DNA of 64,000 bases from Hyaloscypha bicolor E (taxonomy: Eukaryota > Ascomycota > Leotiomycetes > Helotiales > Hyaloscyphaceae), in contig NW_020194693.1 in NCBI RefSeq assembly GCF_002865645.1, positions 620,001-684,000 on the forward strand, given 5' to 3'. Within the stretch, counting starts at the first letter, position 1; each line of letters begins with the position of its first letter. The notes beneath the pieces are model-generated. The model saw nothing but the letters and a program-made list of their open reading frames with translations. It did not search any database and was not told where the DNA came from. Below, piece by piece: positions 57,786 through 64,000 of the stretch. The translations under genes and the position numbers were made by a program.

Positions 57786-60182
57786 ATGGCTACCTCTGTG
57801 AGCCTTCAGAAACGCAAGCGAGCTGATTCGACTCTTGATTCAATTACAGTTCTCACCATAGCTGAAGAAGCTGCAATCCAAGCATCTATTGACGAACGGC
57901 ATGGGAAACCCTCTAATATAGAGGACGATTCTGATGAATCAGATATTGAACAAAACAACGAAGTAGAGCTTGAAGATTCGACTCTCTTTTGGGCTCAGCG
58001 AAAGCTTATTATTAGTGGTAATGAGACGATTATTTTGGAGAAGCCTACATTCGCACAGCGAGAGCAAAGACTCACAGAGCAGGCTAGTAAGTTTCTTATC
58101 TTATTTTATTATAATATAAGTATACTAATATTATTTCTAGCTTCCAGAGGCTCGTATATTTCCAAATTAATAAAGGAATCAGCAAAGCCATTGAGAACTT
58201 AACAAAAACATGCACATGATCAGAGGGCAAAAGATGCTCAAGTCACAGAGCAATCTAGTAGGCTTAAGACCCCTATAATCGTACTATCTTTTAAATAAAA
58301 GAAGCTATAATTCGACATTATTAGGAGGTCAATTGATATTCCTAGGGATATGTAATTAAGGGAAGAGCAAAGGCTTGAAGATAAAGATGATGGAATAAAC
58401 GAGCTACTTTTGGATGCCCTTATTGGAAACGCTTGCGGAGATGACGAAGCTCTAGACGTACGAATGACTTACCAAGAAGTCCTTGACGATGTGGATATTA
58501 AGCTAGCTCAAACCAAAGAGCTATATACTCCACGTATAATCGCTGACTTACACTTACTCCGGCAATATACCCAACAGCTTCTAAAGCTAGGGCAATATCG
58601 ACTTGGAAGGGTTAATGCATCGCTCTTAGTAGCTTCCAGTAATCACCGCTTGAACGATGGAAAGACACTAGCTCGGCGAATTAGGGGGCTATTTAATTAC
58701 TATCGACAGTGGCATGGCATTCCCCAAGAAACTAGGGGTGGTAAAAGAGAGGGTGCCTCTTATCTGGACAACGAGGATATTTTTTTAGCCTGCCGTACTT
58801 GGTTAATTAATCAAGAGCTTGGAACGATATCACCAAACGATTTCCTGAATGCCGTTAATCAGGAGATTTTACCTCGATTATTATCGATAATGGAAAAGCC
58901 TATCGCCCGCAGTACAGCTTACTTATGGCTCCCTAGGCTCGGCTTTTATCGCCATGAGACTAAGAAAGGGCTTTATGTGGATGGACACGAACGCCCTGAT
59001 GTGATTAAGTATCGTCAAGAGATGTTTTTACCCTTAATGAAGGAGCTTTTATCATATATAGTTCAATACGAGGAGGATGAAGCTGGTACGTGGCATACGA
59101 TTCAACCTTTACTTCCAATTGGAGTTTAGGTACACGTAATGTACTTCCACGATGAGAGCTGTTTCCATGGATTTGACTATAAAAAGAGCCTCTGGCTAGC
59201 AGATAATCAGCAAAAAATGCCCGGAAAGAGCAAAGGGAGGCTAATTCACGATTCTGAATTTATAGGCCCTGAGGGGCGTATTAGGGTACCAAATGATAAA
59301 GGCATTTTTATCCCGGACGATCCTAATTTGGATGCCCGTCAAATTATATATCCAGGCTCAAATGGGGACCCCTGGTGGGATACAAAACAGCTACTGGTAC
59401 AGATTACTAGGACGCTCGATATATTTGAACAGAAGCACCCAAACTGTATAGCTGTTCTAATATTTGATCAGTCTTCTGCACACGCTTCGCATGGCGAAGG
59501 TGCACTGAACGCCTTTGGTATGAATAAGGGATCAGGGGGGGTTAAAAAGGGTAATATTAAGGCCTATGGAAGGGATACGTACTTTCCACCAGAGTGTACG
59601 ATTCCGGGGTTACAGGGCACTATTCAAGTCCTTTGGCAACTTAATTCGAATGGAGAAAGAGAGCCTAAGGGCGTGGAACAGATTCTCATTGAGCGAGGTT
59701 GCAATATCCCTGGCTTAAGATTTAAGTGTCCAAAGGGTACTAAGTGTACTGCACCCCTTGAATACCCTCCCGCTATCAAACAAACGTGCTGTTTAGCTCG
59801 TATACTATCAAATCACCAAGACTTCTTTGAAGAGAAGTCCCAAGTTGAAGAGCTTATTACAGATCGGGGACATAAGGCTGTGTTTTTACCGAAGTTCCAC
59901 TGCGAAATCAACCCAATTGAGATGTACTGGGGGTATAGCAAAACTCGATATCGTCAAGTAAAGAAGACTAGCTTCCCAGATGCCAAGATTAAGGTAGTAG
60001 AGGCACTTGAAGCTTGTTCGATTGAGACTATACGGAGGTTTTGCAACCGTACGTTCCGCTGGATGGATGCATATCGGAAGGGATTAAGTATTAAACAAGC
60101 TGCTTGGTGTGTACGGAAGCAAAAACGCCATAGAACGATATCTAAAAAGGTAATGGATGAATGGGATAATATGCAAAAGTAA
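57786..60182 (+). pseudogene. Tc1/mariner-related DDE transposase with five in-frame stops
   Basis: After a 54-nt intron (58087-58140, GTAAGT...TTCTAG) the whole gene stays in one reading frame from ATG 57786 to TAA 60180-60182. It is broken by TAA at 58200, 58296, 58308 and 58353 and TAG at 59127. All five are what CAA or CAG (Gln) codons become by a single C-to-T change in CpA context, the preferred RIP target. The N-terminal half is helical and DNA-binding-like (LARRIRGLFNYYRQWHGIPQ). The catalytic half has FHDESCFHGFD (first Asp), LIFDQSSAHASHG (second Asp) and HCEINPIEMYWGYSK (final Glu). It ends NRTFRWMDAYRKGL, typical of a large fungal family in the IS630-Tc1-mariner group. The protein would be about 780 residues. 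The catalytic residues remain, so inactivation rests on the stops alone. Confidence 0.88.
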
Positions 60183-60423
60183 GGGAAAGAAGGTAGCTAA
60201 GTAATAAGTAAGGTTTATGGATTTAGTTCGGCCAAAAATTAGCTTAAAACCTGTATAATTAGGGACCTACTATATATATAATATATATAGTACCAGAAAA
60301 AGCTATATTTAGTATTTAGGAAGGCTTACTTGAGCTTATAGGGCTTAATTATTATTATTATATTAATAATAAGGCTGGTGAGATGCCGCGATCTCCCCCT
60401 GAAGCCCGGGCTCACGTGACCTT

Positions 60424-60451
60424 AGCGAGCAAATATTTTTGCGTTTTGTAT
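60424..60451. repeat. Subterminal 28-bp direct repeat, copy 2
   Basis: Identical to 57639-57666 and in the same orientation, about 215 bases inside the right end of the Tc1-like element. Confidence 0.7.
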
Positions 60452-60668
60452 AGGGAAAAATCAAAAAAGTAAAAAGGGTCCGTGCACTTTAAGCCTCGAT
60501 TATTAATGAACTACAAATTATATTAAAAATCTAATTAATAGGTATTTTTCGCCTGGTTCTATTCTATAATCGCATCACTTAGTATAAATTAATTAGGGTT
60601 GTGGTTAAAAAGTTATTATGGGCGTAAAAGAGCGACCGTTTTGTCGCTTTTGGATCGGACCGACTGTA

Positions 60669-61029
60669 GACTTATATCTGGGGAAAAAAAGGACGAGGCT
60701 CGGAGGCTAGCATTCAGCTTTCCCGCATGCCGATTTCAGCTCAGCCAGCCACATATAGCCATTGGCGCTCCCATGACTCTCCCATTGGGGACCTCTGCAT
60801 CAATATAAAATCTGGCCAATGGCCAATGATAGCACTCACCTCGACTTGTGTTCAGAGAGATGCAGGGATCGGGAAAAGGTAAGGAAACTCGTAAGATGCG
60901 ATTTTAGTGCGGTCAGGGGAATCGCTGTAAAAGGGAAGGGGGTAGAGCTTGTTGAAATTAGGGGCCTCAGGCCCCTAATAGGCTTAGTAAGCCCTGGAAC
61001 CGAACGCCATGGGGTTGTGCACTAGCTTA
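60669..61029. other. Host flank of the Tc1-like element, no gene seen
   Basis: Moderate composition, two short plus-strand frames without recognisable content. It would originally have been joined to the region upstream of the membrane-protein gene. Confidence 0.4.
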
Positions 61030-61119
61030 ATACCCTGTCCAGCTGGAATACCCTGTCCAGCTGGAATACCCTGTCCAGCTGGAATACCCTGTATAGCTGG
61101 AATACCCTATATAGCTGGA
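61030..61119. repeat. 18-bp minisatellite, five copies
   Basis: The unit ATACCCTGTCCAGCTGGA occurs three times unchanged (61030-61083). A copy with TATAG in place of TCCAG follows (61084-61101), then one that also has CTATATAG (61102-61119). A partial further copy (GGTTCAGCTGG) comes next. The contained CAGCTG is an E-box-like palindrome, which is coincidental as far as I can tell. Confidence 0.9.
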
Positions 61120-64000
61120 ATCGGTTCAGCTGGCATAGGGATTTAGTACATGTGATTTAGGGGGTTCAGGGCTATATATACGAGCTACTTACTACTATAG
61201 AACAGTAGTTAATTCAGTATTATTTACTTGGTTTATATTGCAAGCACGTGACCCTAGCTTTATTACTTAGCTAGTTTAATAGGTTATGAGTACCGGAAGC
61301 TACCTCTATACCCTATATCTAGTATATCAAAAAAATAATTAAGGTAATTAATTATATTTAATTAAATCAAGTAAATAATTAACTATAATTTAATTATTAA
61401 CTTTTTAAAAAAATTAATTATTAGAAAAATTATAATTAAATATAGTTAATTATTTCTAGTTATTACGTGAAATCTATATAAAAGTTATATAAGTAATAAA
61501 TTTTCTTCTTTTTCTTTAAATAATATATAACTAAAATATAAAGAAAATAAAAGTTAATTAATTTCCAAAAAAGAGAGAAAAAGAATAAAGTAATATATAT
61601 ATGAATTATTTGCTCTAGATATTATATAACTATATTCCTGTAACTAGAGAAGTTAAAGCCCCTATTATAGTACTTATTTATAAAGATAAGTAAAGCGAAT
61701 AAAGGCGGGATATTAGCTATTAAGCCTATAATAATATAATAATATCTAAATTAGAATAAAATATATTTTACTTTTATATTATAATACTTATATTATTATT
61801 ATAGTTATATATAATAATATATAATATAATAATTAATTATAATTTAATTATTAGCTAATAGTTATAATTAATTAAATTAATTAATATATTATCTATATCT
61901 ATATATTATAGATTACTAAATTAACTTATTTATATTTACTAGAAATATTTTTTAGAGAATACTATAAAAAACGACTTTAATATAGAAAAGTCTCGGATTA
62001 CTAGACTTATAAAACCTAATTATAAGCTTTGAAATATTTAGATATATAGGGTTTTAATTAATTAAAGCCTATAGAATATAGTTAGCCTAGAAATAGAAAC
62101 TATTATTATAGAACCGGGTTCTATAAAGAGTTCTAATTCTAGAAATAGAAGTAATTTTAAAGCTATAGGGCCTTTTAGTAATTATATAGAAATAAAGAAT
62201 ATTAAAGCAAATATTATAATTATAAGTTTATATATTTAGGGAATCTTATAATATATATTACTTTTTAGAATAATATAAGAAGGAAACTATAATAAGACAA
62301 AAACCTATATAAAGTATACTAGAATATAAAACATAACTTAATAATAAATTAAAAGTATAAATAGTAAAGTATAAATAATATATAATATATAAAAGCTTAA
62401 TTAATTAAATACTAAAAAGGAATTATTTTTTAGAACTATAAAAAACTAGCTTTCTTATATAATTCCTATAAGTTATATATAAAAGGCTATAGCCTTTACT
62501 ATATAACTAAAACCTTAAAACTACTAAAATAATATAATTTTTAGAGAATATAGCCTGCTATACTATATCCGATCCCCTATTTATTTATACTTATTCCCTA
62601 AATACTAAAACTAATAGAAAAATCCTATTTAGAATCTAAAATAATAAAATAATTAGAATTCTTTTTTATTAGCTAATTTTATTTCTCTTTAATATATCTA
62701 AAATAAAATCTATTACTCTTAAATAATCTTATTTTATATTTCTAAACTTATTTAAAAAATAATCCGAATTCGTTTAGCTATATTCTTATATTAAATCCGA
62801 TATAATTCTTTATATTAATTAATATTTGCCTTTAACTATTATTTAATTTCTGCTTTTACTACTAGATATTAAGGAGATTTATTATAGTAAATTATATTAT
62901 AAATTATACTAATATATTTCAAATAAATAGCTTCTTCGAATTTTATATTATTTATAGTATTTTTAAATCAATCTTTAATAAAAAGAGAAAGCTCTAGATA
63001 AGAGGCTTTAATAATCTTATAAAAGACTTTATTTTTATATATTTTATTTTTAATAATAACTAGATTTATTAGAATTATAATAAAAGACCTATTAAATAGC
63101 AAATTATTATTAAGCTATTCTTTAGCTTTTATATTATTCGAGAATTATTACTTATTTATAATTTCAGATTTATAAATTATTTAGCTAAAGGTATTTATTT
63201 ATCTAGTTAAATAAACTATATTTAAAATCTTTTCTTCTATTACCTTTAATAAATATTCGCTTATTTCCTTAATTATTTCTAGCTTAAAATTATTAGAAAT
63301 AGAAAAGTAATTAATATTTTTAAAAAACTTCTTATTAAAAATAATAGCCTTTTTATAATTTATAAGAAAAATATAACTAATATTCTAATACTTTTTACTA
63401 AAATAGAATTCGCTATTTAGAGCTTTAATAATAGCTAGATCTTTAATATTATCTTTATATTAATTATAATTAATATTTCTAAAAATATAGTATTAGGCTA
63501 GTTAAGAGTAAATAATTAGATAAATAAGATATTTATTTAATACCTTATAAAATCCGAGCTATATTAATAGATCTATTATTAAGAATTAAGAAGCTAAGGT
63601 AAAATAGCTATTATTTAGATCTCTATACTTTATTATATTATTTTTTTTAGAAATAGAATTATAATATCTTTATTTTCTATATTAAGAATTCTTAAATACT
63701 AAGCTTTTTAATTTATTTCAGGTAATTCTTCTTATAAATATAACTATTTATATCTATATTAGTAGTACTAGACTCAGAAATAGAAACTATAATATTAAAT
63801 TAGAGCTATAGATTTAAATAAAATTAATCGGAAATATAATACTTATATTTATATTTTTTAATTTCCCGAATTTTAAAAAAGAAATCCTATATTTTCTTAT
63901 TTATTCAAATAATAGAAATATATTTCTTATTTTTAGTAATTTTATAGATCTTAGTAACTAGCTTTAGAGTATTTTTAATAATATAAATATCTCTTATATT
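61120..64000. other. AT-rich decayed block running off the window
   Basis: From about 61320 the sequence is almost wholly A/T with stops in every frame, the same texture as 40.2-48.3 kb. No coding remains can be recognised. It is most likely another RIP-decayed repeat whose far end lies outside the window. Confidence 0.5.

Larger units (their letters stand above)
57475..60666 (+). mobile_element. Tc1/mariner-superfamily transposon, 3192 bp, with TA target duplication
   Basis: Perfect 28-bp inverted repeats lie at 57475-57502 and 60639-60666, starting CAGTCGGTCCGATCC. TA follows both ends directly (57473-57474 and 60667-60668), the duplication expected of Tc1/mariner elements. Weaker inverted similarity continues inward for another 50 bp (for example AACCAC..CAAT or CCTAATTGAT). 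The single decayed transposase reads in the plus direction. Identical 28-bp direct repeats lie subterminally. The insertion is in the region just upstream of the membrane-protein gene. Confidence 0.9.

Noticed and set aside
1..64000. CRISPR arrays and tRNA or rRNA genes
   Set aside because: CRISPR is not expected in a fungal nucleus and no spaced-repeat array exists. A scan for B-box-like GGTTCGA strings gave only isolated hits without a foldable tRNA context, and no rRNA-like sequence was seen. A tRNAscan run would settle the tRNA question.

Overview
The window reads as nuclear DNA of a filamentous ascomycete (Pezizomycotina). The genes carry short spliceosomal introns (42-335 nt, mostly about 50), with GT-AG borders and CTGAC/CTAAC-like branch sites. 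Repeats show C-to-T decay resembling repeat-induced point mutation (RIP). No species is assigned. All exon coordinates come from reading the sequence by eye.

Bases 1-27,000 form a GC-balanced housekeeping compartment. It holds a hybrid histidine kinase with GAF and receiver domains, a Gyp7-type Rab GTPase-activating protein, a mitochondrial MnmE/Mss1 tRNA-modification GTPase, a two-exon zinc-ribbon/2TM protein on the minus strand, a GRGGYN-repeat microprotein, and a LaeA-like methyltransferase. Two decayed genes lie among them: a NACHT-type STAND (NLR-like) relic at 10.9-12.7 kb and an FAD monooxygenase relic at 23.3-24.5 kb.

Bases 27,000-64,000 form an accessory compartment of AT-rich blocks and transposon debris. 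Genes or gene remains of kinds often tied to fungal non-self recognition or of unknown function sit in it: a 766-codon hypothetical gene with one in-frame TGA, a fungal SLATT 2TM gene with one nonsense codon between inverted repeats, a frameshifted DUF7730-like gene, a HET-domain gene split by three separate insertions, and an apparently intact secreted/multispanning membrane protein gene.

Four mobile elements can be bounded well: a 457-bp hAT-type MITE with an 8-bp target duplication, a 2.03-kb piggyBac-like element, a 3.19-kb Tc1/mariner-superfamily element with TA duplication, and an 8.4-kb AT-rich block bounded by inverted repeats. Two or three smaller MITE-like units are also visible.

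The main point of interest is the accessory half. NACHT, SLATT, HET and DUF7730-like genes are each in a different stage of inactivation by insertion, indels or C-to-T mutation. The genes of the first 27 kb, by contrast, mostly splice into full-length proteins.
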